A DNA stretch of 64,000 nt from Tolypeutes matacus (taxonomy: Eukaryota; Chordata; Mammalia; Cingulata; Chlamyphoridae), in contig JAKSZT010054583.1 of the NCBI GenBank assembly GCA_026826555.1, forward strand, positions 174,606 to 238,605. The letters are read 5' to 3'. A program made the position numbers and the translations under genes. Of the stretch, positions 49,467-61,439 are shown one piece after another. Position 1 is the stretch's first letter. Each line of letters starts with the position of its first letter. A model generated the notes under the pieces. It worked only from the letters and a program-made list of their open reading frames with translations, was not told where the DNA came from and ran no database searches.

Positions 49467-49959
49467 ATAAGGAATTTCAAAAACTAGAATTTCAACTATG
49501 TTTTAATTTTCTCTCACAATTAATGACTTGGTTTTGAGTTGCTTTAATGGAAAGAATTTTTTCAGAATCATTTTGAATATAAACTGTCTTGTTTATTGAA
49601 ATTATTATCTGAATAGTTTGGCATATTTCCCCTTCAACAGTTCTCAACGTGTGCCAATTTGTCACTATGACTAGCTAACATTTAAATTTAATTCACCTAA
49701 TTTGGGCTCAGCAAAGACCTGGGATATTTGGTCAGTATTTTCCACCTAAGAGTTTAAAGTTTATACCTTGAGTTTCCTTGAAATTGCTGTGGTACATTTA
49801 GTAACTGTTCTACGTGAATACCCGAAATAGTATGTTCAATTTAATGATTTTGTTAATTTTATTAATTTTAATAGAGCAGTAGATTTCCCTCTACAATTTC
49901 CCTTTGTGAAAGAATCCATTGAGAACCTAAACATACCTCCAAAAATGTTTCTTTTCAGA
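49422..49959. other. AT-rich intergenic sequence
   Basis: No gene or named repeat. Confidence 0.5.
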
Positions 49960-50290
49960 GAAAGAGATCATTTTAGCCTTTAAGAGGCTGACATGCCTGA
50001 TGTACTTTAGGTTTGTTAATGAGATTTGCTAAAGTTTTAGCTTTCTATGAGATCTTCTGGAGTAAGATTTTGTAAATCATCTAAAATTAATAATATTATG
50101 AAAACGAAATCAACATGCCTGGGAAGTCTGAAGGGCAATGAGGTCACACTTCTCAGACTTGATTTATTCAGAAATTGATTAACAACTAAGCTGCTCTTGG
50201 AGTTGGCTCATGTGCAGGAGCTAAATCAATGTCACGGTTTTTCAAGTTGAGATTTTAAAGCATTATGATGGCCTTAATTATATATATTAA
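49960..50290. promoter_or_regulatory. Candidate conserved non-coding element
   Basis: Unique-looking text without repeat features and with mixed composition, including 'gggcaatgaggtcacacttctcag' and 'gaaattgattaacaactaag' and several homeodomain-like 'ttaatta' words near 50276. Conservation cannot be tested here; this is a judgement of texture only. Confidence 0.2.
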
Positions 50291-52264
50291 TCATTTAACC
50301 AATATCAAACACACACTCTTGACCTTTCCTTATGGAGCATTTAGCAGCATCTCTTCCATCTCTTTTAGAAAGGAAACCTCTTAATCAGTATTTTATATAC
50401 AATTTCTTCAAAGGATTTACCTATATTCTTCCTACAATAAAGAAAGATACATTTCTCTAACATATGTTCTCTGGAATCCCTCATCTTATTTTAAAAGTCT
50501 GAGAAAACAACCAAGATCCCACTTCCCAAAGAAATCCCATATATGAAATGCCCATGAAGAGAAATAGCTAACAAGCTTTTCGTACCCAACTTCTCCCTCC
50601 TTTCTGTTCATGGCATGTAAAATGAGTCAGATGGTAAAGGTTAGGATCCAGAAGAAGAATACAGGGAAAGAGGTGAGAAGATTAAAATTAAGGAAGGAGA
50701 TCGTTTTAGCACCAAATAACGAAATATATGTGTCAGGAAGCCAGGGAGGAAATAAGAGAAACTGATGGTGGAGTAAGAAAAGACTATGTATTGTTCTTGA
50801 TTTTCTATATATAGGAGAAAAATATGGTCCTGGAGATAAAAGAGGGTCATGGAGACAAACAAACTCTTTGTTACAATCAGTGCTACACATGTTGTGACTT
50901 TTACCTTCAGGGCAACTTTATTGCAAAATTTGTTCACCAACTGGGCATTGTAGACTTGCAAAAACAAAACACAGAAGAGAGAAAGCCTCTTCAGAAGCAT
51001 GAAATTCTTTGTGATATTTATATGTTACATGTAAATAAGTAAATATTATTAAAATATTTGTAATAATGCCTTCATGCCAGATAGTTTGCTGCTGATTGTT
51101 GTAAGGAATGACTTATTTGTAGGGTAATTTATTTGGAGTGAGAAATATTAATAAAGAAATATTATTCAGGAGAGATGACAGGCTAGCAATAAAGCAAAGG
51201 CTATACATGCTAAGAGTTCATTTATTTAACAATTATTTGTTGAACATCAAAAATCCTAGAAACAACCAGACTTTAGAAGTTGAAAGATTATTGTGAGTTC
51301 TACAGTTTGGGAAGCCTTTAAGGAGCAAGGTTCCCTTTTTCTAAGACTTTAGGGGTAAGTCGGTCTGAAGAGGAAGTAGGAAATCATTGTTTCCTGAGTA
51401 AGTGGACAGAGAAAAATGATGTGAGGAATAGCAAAGCCAGTTGCATTTTCAGGATAGAGTAGTCAATATTATCCTAGAATAATTGGCCTGAATGTTGGGT
51501 ACAAATAGATTTGTGTTTAAATGGTATAGAAGTGAATGTGCTACAAAAGGCAGGTTTAAATCATTAGCCAGGATATTTGCAAATTATGTTATGGGCAAAA
51601 AAGGATTTATTCTTAAGAAAGTAAATGACATAGTGAACGACTGTGTATCACTTAGGACTCATTTATTGCAAATCATATGCTATATCTAAAGCCTGTGGAA
51701 CAAGAAAGGGACTTGTACTGGTGCCCATCACTGAAAAGTTTTCTCCTCTAGAACTATAGGAACTGGTCCTTTTGGAGGAAATCCCGTTTGGATCTCTTTC
51801 CACTCTCAACCACCCCTTAGGATCAGTTCCACACTTAATTGTATGGTACAGTATTCCATTTCCAATTGGCCTGTGTGGTACACAAACCCTTCTAAAAGTA
51901 ACACGTATATCAACCATGAATGCATACATAATCTTTTTTAAAAAATGCTTTGAATTTAACGTATTCCATATTTAGTGTAAGGAAAATAGTTTATAGTAAT
52001 ATAAAGGCATTTAAAACCATTTCCTTGCTTCTCATTTGCTTTAAACACATAAAGCATCGATTTTTCGTTTTGATTATTTATAAAAGTTTCATTTTTTGAA
52101 CTTTACATTTGACTCAAAGCAAATCCGTGAAGAAGTTAAAATATTTGCTATATGTTCTGAGCATTGTCTTTAATTCATTTTTTAGGGAAACCTAATTCCT
52201 TACCTATTATACACTTTGCACAGTTCTAGGAGAACAAAGACTGGTACTGTGGACACTAGCAGTA
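50291..52264. other. Intergenic sequence, unassigned
   Basis: No gene is seen. Overlapping open frames on both strands at 50627-51042 are moderate in length, agree on no family and look like chance. Confidence 0.45.
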
Positions 52265-52422
52265 CAGTGGTTTTCAATTCCGATCTCATATTACAATCAC
52301 CTGGGGGAGATTTTAATGCAGCCTCACCTGGGGCAGACTTTCTGGGGATTTGAACTAGGGCATGGGTATTTTTTATAAGATTCTAGGTGATTCTGATTTG
52401 CATTCAATATTGAGAACCACTG
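52265..52422 (+). mobile_element. MER5A-like hAT transposon relic, both termini present
   Basis: Terminal inverted repeats 'cagtggttttcaa' and 'ttgagaaccactg' match at 12 of 13. Internal 'tcacctgggggagattttaatg' and 'attctaggtgattctgattt' fit MER5A. About 158 bp. The expected 8-bp target duplication is not recognisable. Confidence 0.88.
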
Positions 52423-52679
52423 ACCTTATGAGAAAGCTGCTTTTATAAGTTAAATGAATTTCTTACAATCAGTTGCTAATGATTTCTGGTTTTGAGTAAA
52501 TGAGGAAGACGTGGTTATGGTGTCTTCTCTTCCAGTCCAAATCCTAGATAATTAAAAGTGTTATGAAAATCATAAAACTGCAACTGAGAAATGCAAATGT
52601 ATTTCTCCAAACTTAAAGCACAGGCATGATAATATTCCAAAATAAGCAAGAGAAGTCTAGTGAATATTGAATTGATATT

Positions 52680-52900
52680 TCTTTCCTCCTTTTGCAGCTG
52701 CCTGCTAGCCTAATTCACATTGTTTATTCACAGGATGGGAGAGATGTTTTTAAGCATTCTCAACAGATGCAAGTGATTGATATAAAAAAGACACTCTAAC
52801 TTAAAGGGTGTTGCTAGGAAACACAGTTTGAAGATGAAATCCCCTACTGAGCTGTCTTCAGTTCTGCAATAAGAAAGTGTGCTAGTAACATGTCCTGATT
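52680..52900. promoter_or_regulatory. Candidate conserved non-coding element with an RFX/X-box-like site
   Basis: Unique-looking text. A splice-acceptor-like 'tttcctccttttgcag' is at about 52682-52697. 'gttgctaggaaac' (52810-52822) is close to the palindromic RFX X-box. No coding frame. The functional role is inferred only. Confidence 0.2.
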
Positions 52901-53339
52901 TGAAAAGTAGAAAAATAATCTGTTACCTCCGTATCAAGAGGAAATCTTTTATGGATTCACATAAATGGCATAATTTTGCAAATTGCTTTGGTTTATTTAT
53001 GGTGTACCAAAACATCCAGATATTCTGCTTTTTATTCTTGTGATGATAGAATTGTAAGCATATTAATAAAATTTGCCAAAATTGCCTTTAAAAGAAGTAA
53101 ACAGAAAAACAATAAGCTCATCTTAAATTTTACTTTCATAATAATTTTCTGACTATTAAAGAATATCCTTCATTGTAGGAATTTATGGATTTATAGAAAA
53201 ATATCTTTAAAAGGTAATAAAGATCACCCATAATGCCATTACACAGAAATAACAAAATTTGGTCTTATTCTTTCATGTTCTATTTTTTCTAAATAGTAAA
53301 TATTTTTGTGATTCCAAAGTTGGAGTTTTTAAGTACATT
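52901..53339. other. AT-rich intergenic sequence
   Basis: No gene or named repeat. It may include the edge of the old L1 that follows. Confidence 0.45.
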
Positions 53340-53436
53340 CTGAGAGTTCCTGCCTTTCAGCAGGTAATTTAATCCAATCCATTTATATTTGTTGTAATTT
53401 CTTACATATTTAGGTGTATTTCTAAAATCTCATTTT

Positions 53437-53470
<34 letters not shown>

Positions 53471-54370
53471 TCCACTTCTCTTTTTCCTTCCCTGCCTTCA
53501 ATTGGATTTATGGTCTTTTGTATTTGTTGCATTTTTGAGATCATAATATATAATATTTAGTCCTGCTTTCCCACATTTGTAAATATAATTTTAAGACCTC
53601 CATGATATTTCATCTTATTACTCTATTACATGGTCAATAACTCAAATTATTTCATTAAAATAGATTTATCTATAAGAAATCACTGTATCAAAGTGTATGA
53701 ATCTTTTAAAGCCCTTGATGCATATTACTAAATTATTTTCTGAGAAGCTTGTCTTGGTTTCTACTTCTTGTAACAATGGAAAATATATCAATCATGGCAT
53801 ACATACCAATTTTGAATATTGTTAATGTTAATGCTTTGCAAATTTAATCAAATAAGTTACCATAACAATTTTGCATTTGCATTTTTGATTCATTAGGGAT
53901 AAAAAATTTTACATATTATATATTAGCCATTCATTTTTATTTTTCATGTAAGTCTCTAATCATGTCATTTACCCATTTATCTATTGTGATCTTATTCTTT
54001 TACATCTTATGAGCTCCTTATTGCTGTCTTTAACCTTTCTTGAAGCTTTTCCCCAGTTTATATTTTACTTTTTAAATTTGTTTATAATTTTTTGTGTATA
54101 CAATTTAAAAATTCTCCTAGTCAGAGATTTGGTATGTTTATTTCTACTTTCTATTAGTTTTGTAAAAATAATTTGAGTTTTACATTTCAACCTTTAACTC
54201 ATCTTAGTATATGTTGATGAATGAAATGAAATTAGAATATTAACTGACTTTTCTACTGGCAATATATTTGCCTCCATGCCCTTTATTAAGTCATATTCCA
54301 TGTCTTTATCAGTTAGCACTTTTAAAAATTGGAATGTAAGCAGTATCAATTGATGGGATTTATAGAGTTT
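53340..54370 (-). mobile_element. Very old antisense L1 remains
   Basis: 'ctgcctttcagcaggtaatttaatcc', then 'ccatttatatttgttgtaat', is reversed ORF2 text. A 28-base T run (53440-53467) sits inside. The part from about 53750 is more decayed and less certain. No open frame survives. Confidence 0.5.
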
Positions 54371-54374
54371 ATAC

Positions 54375-54585
54375 TTCCTGGGCTCAAATCTCATTTTTAC
54401 CATTTACCAGCACCATGATCCTGAGCCTGTTGCTTAACCTACATGTCTTAATTGTGTCCTCTCTAAAATGAAACCACAGAAAGAACCTATGTCACAGGGT
54501 TATCATGAGGGTTAAGTGAAATAATATATGCAAGGCACCTAGCATATAGTATATGCTCAGTAAATGTTAGCTTTTATTGAATCCA
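54375..54585 (-). mobile_element. MIR SINE relic
   Basis: Reversed MIR: 'ctgttgcttaacctacatg', 'tcacagggttatcatgagggttaagtg' and 'gcacctagcatatagtatatgctcagtaaatg'. Confidence 0.85.
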
Positions 54586-54689
54586 TGTATTAATATTAGA
54601 AAAGCAGGACAATTTTTTAATGGAACTTTATAATATAGAGCTTTATTATTCTCCATTTTATTAGTATCATTTTATTAGTATTGAGAAAC

Positions 54690-54925
54690 AGTTTGGCACA
54701 GTAATTTAAGCATATGGACTCTAGAGTTGGACTACTTGGGTATGAATCCCAACATCCCAACTATCTGTGCAACATTGGGTAAGTTACCTAATATCTCTAT
54801 CTGTAAAATGGAAATATTTATAATACTTGCCTCATAGATTTATTGTGAGGATTAGAGGAGGATTAAATATATTAAAAGTGGTTAGTGGTAAATGGTATGT
54901 TAATGTTAAATATTATTTGTATCAA
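54690..54925 (-). mobile_element. MIR SINE relic
   Basis: 'gactctagagttggactacttgggtatgaatcc', 'gggtaagttacctaatatctc' and 'tcatagatttattgtgaggatt' are a nearly full reversed MIR, same orientation as its neighbour. Confidence 0.85.
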
Positions 54926-55089
54926 AATTTTTCTAATGTCCTGTTCACCCCTTTTTTCTCTCTAATGAACTTGAGACTTATTCTGTCAAGTTCAGAGAGA
55001 TCCCATTTTACAGGGAGAAATGGTACATTTCTCCAAATTTTCAATTCTTCTTTTAGATCTATGAGTAAATACTCATAGCATCTTCATTT

Positions 55090-55400
55090 CTCACCCTTTT
55101 TGTTAAGAGTATTCCTTGGTAATAATGTGTTTGCTAGTATTGTAAATAGGGGATTAATTTTCTTATTTTTAAATATTTATTGCTGGTATACAAGAAAACC
55201 ATTGTTTGGCTTGTATAATCTTTTGTTTAGCCATTTTGTTGAACTCTCTTAATTCTAGTATTTCATTTAATCCATATTCTTTGGTATTCTGGCTTATAAT
55301 CACATTGTATGCAAATAATAGTTTCCCTTCTCTTTTCTAATTGTTTAAAATCTGGGTTTTTCTTCATTTTGAACTCTTTGCCTAAGCCTCCAGAGCAGTG
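55090..55400 (-). mobile_element. Old antisense L1 ORF2 fragment
   Basis: 'attgctggtatacaagaaaacc', 'ttgttgaactctcttaattctag' and 'cacattgtatgcaaataatag' match the reversed ORF2 region after the RT domain. Confidence 0.7.
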
Positions 55401-55873
55401 CTAAATTAATGTATTTAACAAGTATTAGTGGGTGCTTTCCACTTTTCAGGTGCTTTGGAAGGCACTGGAAAAAAAACATCACCCTTGTCCTCCCAGAACT
55501 TTAGATCTAGTACCCTTGTTCTCAACCCAGCATCAATCTATGAAATGCTGTGTGTGGATTTGCATGATTTAGAGATGTTGTATAGCTTCTACTAGATTAT
55601 GGAAAGAATTTATAAACCTAAAAGTTTAAGAAGTGTTACTCCTAATTTATAGGGATAAACTAAGACTATATAAATATAGTCTTATTTGTATATTAATTAA
55701 TTTTGTTTTGTGATGATTTAAATGTTCCTATTCTCCATCATACTTTTTTATTTGAAAGCAACTGTGACAGTGCTTTAAAAATAAGTTACTAATTTTCCAT
55801 AAGAAAAATGTCAAAATAACCTAAATATTGAAAAAGACTTTTTAGAGATACGTTACTTTAAATTTTAAAGACT
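55401..55873. other. L2-like fragment, then AT-rich sequence
   Basis: About 55410-55515 ('aacaagtattagtgggtgc', 'cacccttgtcctcccagaac') resembles L2. The rest to 55873 is unassigned. Confidence 0.4.
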
Positions 55874-56571
55874 TATAAGCCCTCTCTCACTTGGAGTTGG
55901 AGTGGACATCACCATCCCAGTCGCCTCTGGATTGGGGGAAGAACTATGGACTAGAGTGGACTTGATGGTATTCTCTTGCTCACATATGGTGATTCTTGCA
56001 ATGCAAGAAATTATAACAATGAGGTGGAGCCAGTGGCCACTTGACAGTTTTTTGGGTAGGGAGGGGATGAGCAGTTGAAATACAGGGGCTTCTTTGGGAG
56101 TTGGAGGTTGTCCTGAGTACTGTTGTGGCAATGGATGTAGGCCATTTTAAATCAGCACACACCACTCAGAACTGAGTGGGAGAGAGTGTGGTCTACAGTG
56201 TGAACTATGGTCTATGGTTGGTGGCAAGGCTCCAGGATGTGTAAGATCATTGAGGTTGGTGGGCCACACTATGGGAGATGTTTGTGTTGGATGTGGTGGG
56301 AGGTGTGGGAGGTGGGCAACATGGGAATCCGAGTGGGTTCCGTATAATATTTTAGGTAATCTAAGCACCTCTTAAAATATATGTATATATATATATAAAA
56401 AATAACATTTTTGTAAGCAAATACACATATATGCATATATATTTNNNNNNNNNNNNNNNNNNNNNNNNNNNNNNNNNNNNNNNNNNNNNNNNNNNNNNNN
56501 NNNNNNNNNNNNNNNNNNNNNNNNNNNNNNNNNNNNNNNNNNNNAAAAAAAAAAAAAAAAAAAAAAAAAAA
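55874..56571 (+). mobile_element. Young LINE-like poly(A) element, copy 3
   Basis: 5'-truncated relative to copy 2. 55874-56057 equals 20703-20885 apart from one T-run length difference. It contributes the G-rich middle (56058-56330; many 'gtgggag' words) that copy 2 lacks because of its gap. It ends, after a 100-N gap, in an A run at 56545-56571. An 88-codon minus-strand frame (55865-56131) recurs in copy 2 only because the DNA is the same. No clear target duplication was found. Confidence 0.7.
56445..56544. other. Assembly gap (100 N)
   Basis: It falls in the AT-rich 3' tail of copy 3. In copy 2 the stretch from the same word to the A run is about 56 bases (21324-21378), so little unique sequence is probably missing. 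Confidence 0.99.
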
Positions 56572-57559
56572 GCAATGCATGTTTTGTAATTTTAACTTGT
56601 GGAAATTTGTTCTAGATGCTAGCTGAGGATTTTAAGAAATGTGGTTAACAAAAAGCAAAACAAATATATTGTGTGTTGTTGTTTTGTTTTTCCTTTTGCC
56701 AGCAGCTAATCTTTTCATGTTTCTATTGCTGAAACGGGTAAAAGATAGAAAATATTTTCTCAAATAACCTTACCTACTGGGTAGAGAAAGCAGCAGGCTT
56801 TTGCAGGGTTTGGTAGAGAGATGATTTGGGAACACTTTATCAGATTAGTAAAGAGTTAGGAGTCTAACAAGCTGGGTGGCTTTCCACAAATAAAACGAGG
56901 TGGAGGAATGTGAGAGATGAAGCAGAGGCAAAGGAGTGCCTTCTTTGATTTACTGTCTAAGAAAAAACATTCACAGGAAGATCAGTCAAGTATACCAAGA
57001 ACGAAGCTTTGCATCCACTCCCTGCTACCCAGTCCATCCCACAACATCTTGTCAATGGACATGTAAGTCTCAGTCAGCAGACCTCTAATCCATGGAATTA
57101 GCTGTTTGAAATCTCTTGAAAGTATTTTGATTTGAGCTGAAAAATTAAAACATTTGAAAACTTCTTTCTCGGGTTATTCTCTGTAAGAGTTCAATCTGCT
57201 GTCCTAGGAAATTCACTTTACATCTGTCCACTTAATATATTTATAGTAGCAGGAGAATACTTTATTTAAAAGATTGGTGAGAAGTAGCTAGGCCTATAAT
57301 TAGAATCACTGGCCTTAATTAACTGGATTTTAGACCAGAATGTAGAGCAGGGGAAAAAAAGATATTGGATGTTATGAATGGTTTAAAACAAACCAAAACT
57401 ATGTTGTAGTCAAACATGGTGGTATAGTTTGAATGTGTTTGGGGAAAAGAGAAAGTCTGTTTTTATATGAATTAGTTAAGCAAAATTGGGATGTCTTTAG
57501 TTTTTATTTGAGCATCTTCACTTTATCCCTTCAGGTATTCTGTGTTGTTTTTTTAGGTC
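56572..57559. other. Intergenic sequence, unassigned
   Basis: No gene is seen. 'tggtatagtttgaatgtg' at 57419 resembles an LTR start but no LTR body follows. Confidence 0.45.
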
Positions 57560-58250
57560 AACAATCAAGCCATTTGTTAATTTTTACCTTTGGGGATTTC
57601 AGTGTTTATTAAGCATTTCCTGCATTGTAGACACTGGTAGCTTCTGAGATTTTCCTTATTGGAGTTATAGACCAATGCAGATCAGGTATTGTTAATTGCT
57701 TAATAACAAATTGCAATTCTTGACCTGGAGGAAAGGCACAGGGTACTAAGAGAGTGCAACAGAGAAGCCTAAATTCAACTGGTAGATCCAGAGACAGCCT
57801 CTCAGAATGAAAATTTAAGCTGTTACCTGAGAAATGAATAGATGGCAAATGAAAAGTATATGATAGGCAAGCAAGAACTAGATCAGGCAGGGCCTTATAG
57901 CCTATTTTGAGAAATCTCCTCTTTTTTTCTAAATTCAGGGGCCAATCATTGAAGGAGGAGTGCCCTAGTCATATTTCTAATATTTAAAAATTACTCTAGC
58001 TGCATTGTGAAGAAAGGATTTTAAGGTGACCCCAGTGAAACTTAATAAGAAGATATTATGATAATCCAGGTGAGAAATGATGGTGATTTGGATTAGGCTG
58101 ATGTCATTTGAGATGGAGTGAAGTAGATGGATTCTAAATAAAAGTATTTTTAGAGGTACTATTAGCAGAGGTGCCAATCTATTAGTTGTAAGGGAAAAGA
58201 CAGAAAGCAAGGATTGAGGATAGCTCCAAGTTTCCTGTCCCTACAATTAA
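57560..58250 (+). mobile_element. Ancient unclassified repeat
   Basis: 'ggccttatagcctattttgag', 'aattactctagctgcattgtg', 'gataatccaggtgagaaatgatgg' and 'gattgaggatagctccaagtt' follow the order of the same ancient repeat seen near 24600. Class uncertain. Confidence 0.5.
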
Positions 58251-58479
58251 TCTTAATTTATTTTTGGCCTGACCATGCAGCCTCTCTATACACAAGTCTA
58301 TCATGAAATGCCTTAGTGGTTCAACATGAGACTATTTTCCTCTAACTGAAACTTGAATTTTTTAATAAATTCAATTGGGACAATCAAAAATCAAAGCTTG
58401 AACTAACTAGCCTAGAGATGATAGAAAATATTTCAGTCTAGAGAATGTAACCAATAGTGCCAATCTGCAATCTCTCTAA
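58251..58479. other. Unassigned short stretch
   Basis: Nothing recognised. Confidence 0.4.
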
Positions 58480-58695
58480 TTCTGTTGAGCCTCATGATAT
58501 GAAGGAAAAAAGCCTAGACTTTAGAGTTAATGTCTTTGGAAAGAGAATCATGTTTGAGCTGAGAACTTTGAAAAATGCATTCAATCTCTCTGAATATATC
58601 CCCTCATATGGGGATCATTACATCTTCTATTTCAGTGCATCATAGTAAGTATTAACTGAGATAATTCACATAAAAAACTTGGCAGAGTCTCTAGC
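58480..58695 (-). mobile_element. MIR SINE relic
   Basis: 'gcctagactttagagttaatg', 'gcattcaatctctctgaat', 'tagtaagtattaactgagataattcac' and 'ttggcagagtctctagcat' are a reversed MIR. Confidence 0.7.
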
Positions 58696-58698
58696 ATA

Positions 58699-58748
<50 letters not shown>
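58699..58748. repeat. (ATCT)n microsatellite, about 12.5 perfect units
   Basis: Fifty bases of uninterrupted tetranucleotide repeat, joined directly to the end of the MIR. Perfect tracts of this length are usually variable in length. Confidence 0.98.
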
Positions 58749-58794
58749 ATGCCAATAATGGGAAGAATGAGAAAGAAAAATGGAGGCAATTCTG

Positions 58795-58990
58795 AGGATG
58801 AGGATATTAAAATCCAGGCACCATCATTTATTAGCACTGGCAAGTTTCTTAACTGCTCTTAATCTCATGTTCTTGATTCATTAATTGGCATTAATAATAG
58901 CTACCTACAGGACTATAGAGAAGATGCATGATATGTGCAAAACACATTTCCAGTATCTGAAACATAGTAGATGTCCATTAAATGAGTATT
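58795..58990 (-). mobile_element. MIR SINE relic
   Basis: 'gcaagtttcttaactgctcttaatctcatg', 'ggcattaataatagctacctac' and 'tctgaaacatagtagatgtccattaaatg' are a reversed MIR. Confidence 0.75.
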
Positions 58991-59280
58991 TTTATTAGAC
59001 TCCTACCCAAGGGACTATTAGTCCCTAAAATCATGCAACTATTATTAATTAAAAGCAAATCCAGATACATAAGTATCAAATGTTGAGAATAACACCAGAT
59101 ACTGGACTATCTCTAAGGTTATATATAAACTGAGTATGAGTATCAGCTTCTCCCGCAACCTCCTATTGTACTTCATTTCTCCCTTTTTTTTCATCTTGGC
59201 ATTTCACTTAAATATTTTGTTCAATGAAAGAATAACTTGAACTCTTCTACACTACAGCCACATCTTAAGAGTTTATTTTC

Positions 59281-59728
59281 TGGGAAGTGGATGTGACTCA
59301 AGTGATTGGGCTCCTGTCATACAGGAGGTTCAGGGTTCTATTCCCAGGACCTTCTAGTGAAAAGCAAGCTGGCCCATGCGGCGAGCTGGCCCGAGCAGTG
59401 AGCTGGCCCATGCAAAGTGCTAGCCCGCACAGGAGTGCTGACCTGCATGGAGAGCTGGCCTGCGCAGATAGCTGGTGCAGCAAGATGATGCAGCAAAAAG
59501 AGACACAATAGAGAGACAATGAAAGATGTAGTAAATTAGGGAGGTGAAGTGGTACAAGAGATTGAGCAGCCTCCCTCCACTCCAGAAGGTCCTAGGATCG
59601 GTTCCTGGTGCTGCCTAAAGAGAAGACAAGCAGACACAGAAAGAACACACAGAGAGTACACACTGAGCGCAAAACAACTGGGAGCGGGGGCAGAATAAAT
59701 AATCTTAAAAAAAAAAAAAACAATAAAA
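59281..59728 (+). mobile_element. DAS-like dimeric SINE 5 with expanded internal repeats
   Basis: Head 'tgggaagtggatgtgactc'; B-box-like 'gggttctattccc'. From 59367 to 59476 at least five degenerate 'gagctggcccatgc' units lie in tandem. A second tRNA-like unit begins about 59535. The tail is A-rich. Target duplications 'agagtttattttc' (59268-59280) and 'agagcttatcttc' (59729-59741) match at 11 of 13. Confidence 0.88.
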
Positions 59729-59741
59729 AGAGCTTATCTTC

Positions 59742-61439
59742 TTTTTGCAGCTCAGTTCTGGTCAGGTAACCAGCTGGTTCATAGGTTAAACAAAGATCTA
59801 CTATTGAGAGGCTGCATCTTTACAACAAGCTTGTCTGAAAATGACGAGTGTGTAGATGGGATACAATTAGCCAAAGGTGGCACGGAGGGCATAGTGTAGC
59901 TGAGCTTATCTCAGGTCCAAATCTATGCTACTATGCATGCCTATCAAAATGTTGTTCTCAGTAGAATTTTTCAGTTTAATAATAAGAGTATGTATGTTCT
60001 GGATGAGTCAGGGATTTTCTCATCCTCTGCAAAACACTATATCCCGACCAAGCTAGAAAGTTTTCTATGACAGACTGTATTGGGTCATTGACTCCTATTC
60101 AATAAAAATATTAATTGAAGAAAATAAAATGGAATCCTCCCAATGAAGGAGAAGTACCAACAGATGACAGAGTCATGACTAAGCAATCATTATTATCAGC
60201 AATTTTAAGGAAGACCTAATCATGAGTGCCAGCGTTAATTGACACACCTCCAGTTTATATATCAAGAACAAAACCTGACTTAGTAAAGAGATTGCCCTTT
60301 GATAGGAATGCTAATTATTTTTCAGTACATAACTGATTCAACAAATAATATACTCAGAGTTTCTTAAATGGAAGTCTACTTTTGCCAGGGCAAGGGATTT
60401 GAAACCTGAAATTTTGCAACTTTTTAGCTGCTGTGGCTGTGAGGCAATTTGCCAGCATCTCATTATATAACGTATTTTAAAAGAAATATAAAGGCAACAC
60501 ATGGAGCTTTTTATTTCTGCTGAAATACTGAGAGTCAGCAAAACATAAATCATTACTAATCCTCCTCCAGAGAAATTCAAGATACATTAATCAAAATAAA
60601 AGGAACTCAAACAAAAATGTCAACAACTCGGGGGTTAATAAACAAAAACATGTTTGGATTGGAAGTATAACATAGCTACCGAAAGAACAATTGTTTGTTG
60701 AAATACCAAAAACATAAAACTAGGATTTTCTGGCTTAAAGATTTCAGATATAGTCAAGTACAAAGAATGAATATTTGATCACTTAGATAATTCAATAAAA
60801 AACGGGGCCTTTCGTCTAAAATTTCCTGTTTTTTTGCAGAACTTTCTTCTTCAACTTAAGTGTGCAGATAACCACATCATTCTGCAAAGTCATGTGAGGA
60901 GTTTAATTTTCAAGCTAACTCAAAATCACTTATAATGATTATTTAAAATCTGGCACCAAATATTCAGAAATATCAAACAACACAGAAACTTCATTGGATA
61001 AGACTAAAGTTCTTTGAATAGACATACAAAACTTCATATTCACAAAAAAATAAGAAAAGACAAATTTCTGCATTCTTAAGTCTATGAGTTCTAACATCTT
61101 TATTCTTAGAAACTGAAACTACAATAGTGGTATCCCTTAATCTTCAAAACACCCAAGAAGCAATTTTTTAAAAATTCTATTTACTTCAGAAGGAACTTTA
61201 GGATAAAAGCCAAACACATTTCTTCTAAACTCCTAAAGAAAGTCAGTAATTCTGGCAAGAGAGCAAAGAGCTGCAGGGCTCTTGCCAATAAATACAGCTG
61301 TCACAGCTTTCTCCCTTTATTTTTTTATTTTAGTTAGAAAGCCATGTTGACAAAAGTCATTTCAGGTTTATATTTCTGCTGCTTCATTCTTCTGCCTTTT
61401 ACTTTTTACTTTTCTGCTGAATCACACAAATTGATTAAA
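59742..61439. other. Intergenic sequence, unassigned
   Basis: No gene or confident repeat is seen. Confidence 0.45.

Noticed and set aside
52257..52430. 8-bp duplication around the MER5A at 52265-52422
   Set aside because: The flanks 'tagcagta' and 'accttatg' do not match. The terminal inverted repeats alone support the call.
55874..56571. Target-site duplication for copy 3 of the young element
   Set aside because: Only 'aaag' is shared between the left flank and the sequence after the A run; too short to count.
57419..57480. LTR start at 'tggtatagtttgaatgtg'
   Set aside because: The words after it do not continue as any LTR and no matching end is found.
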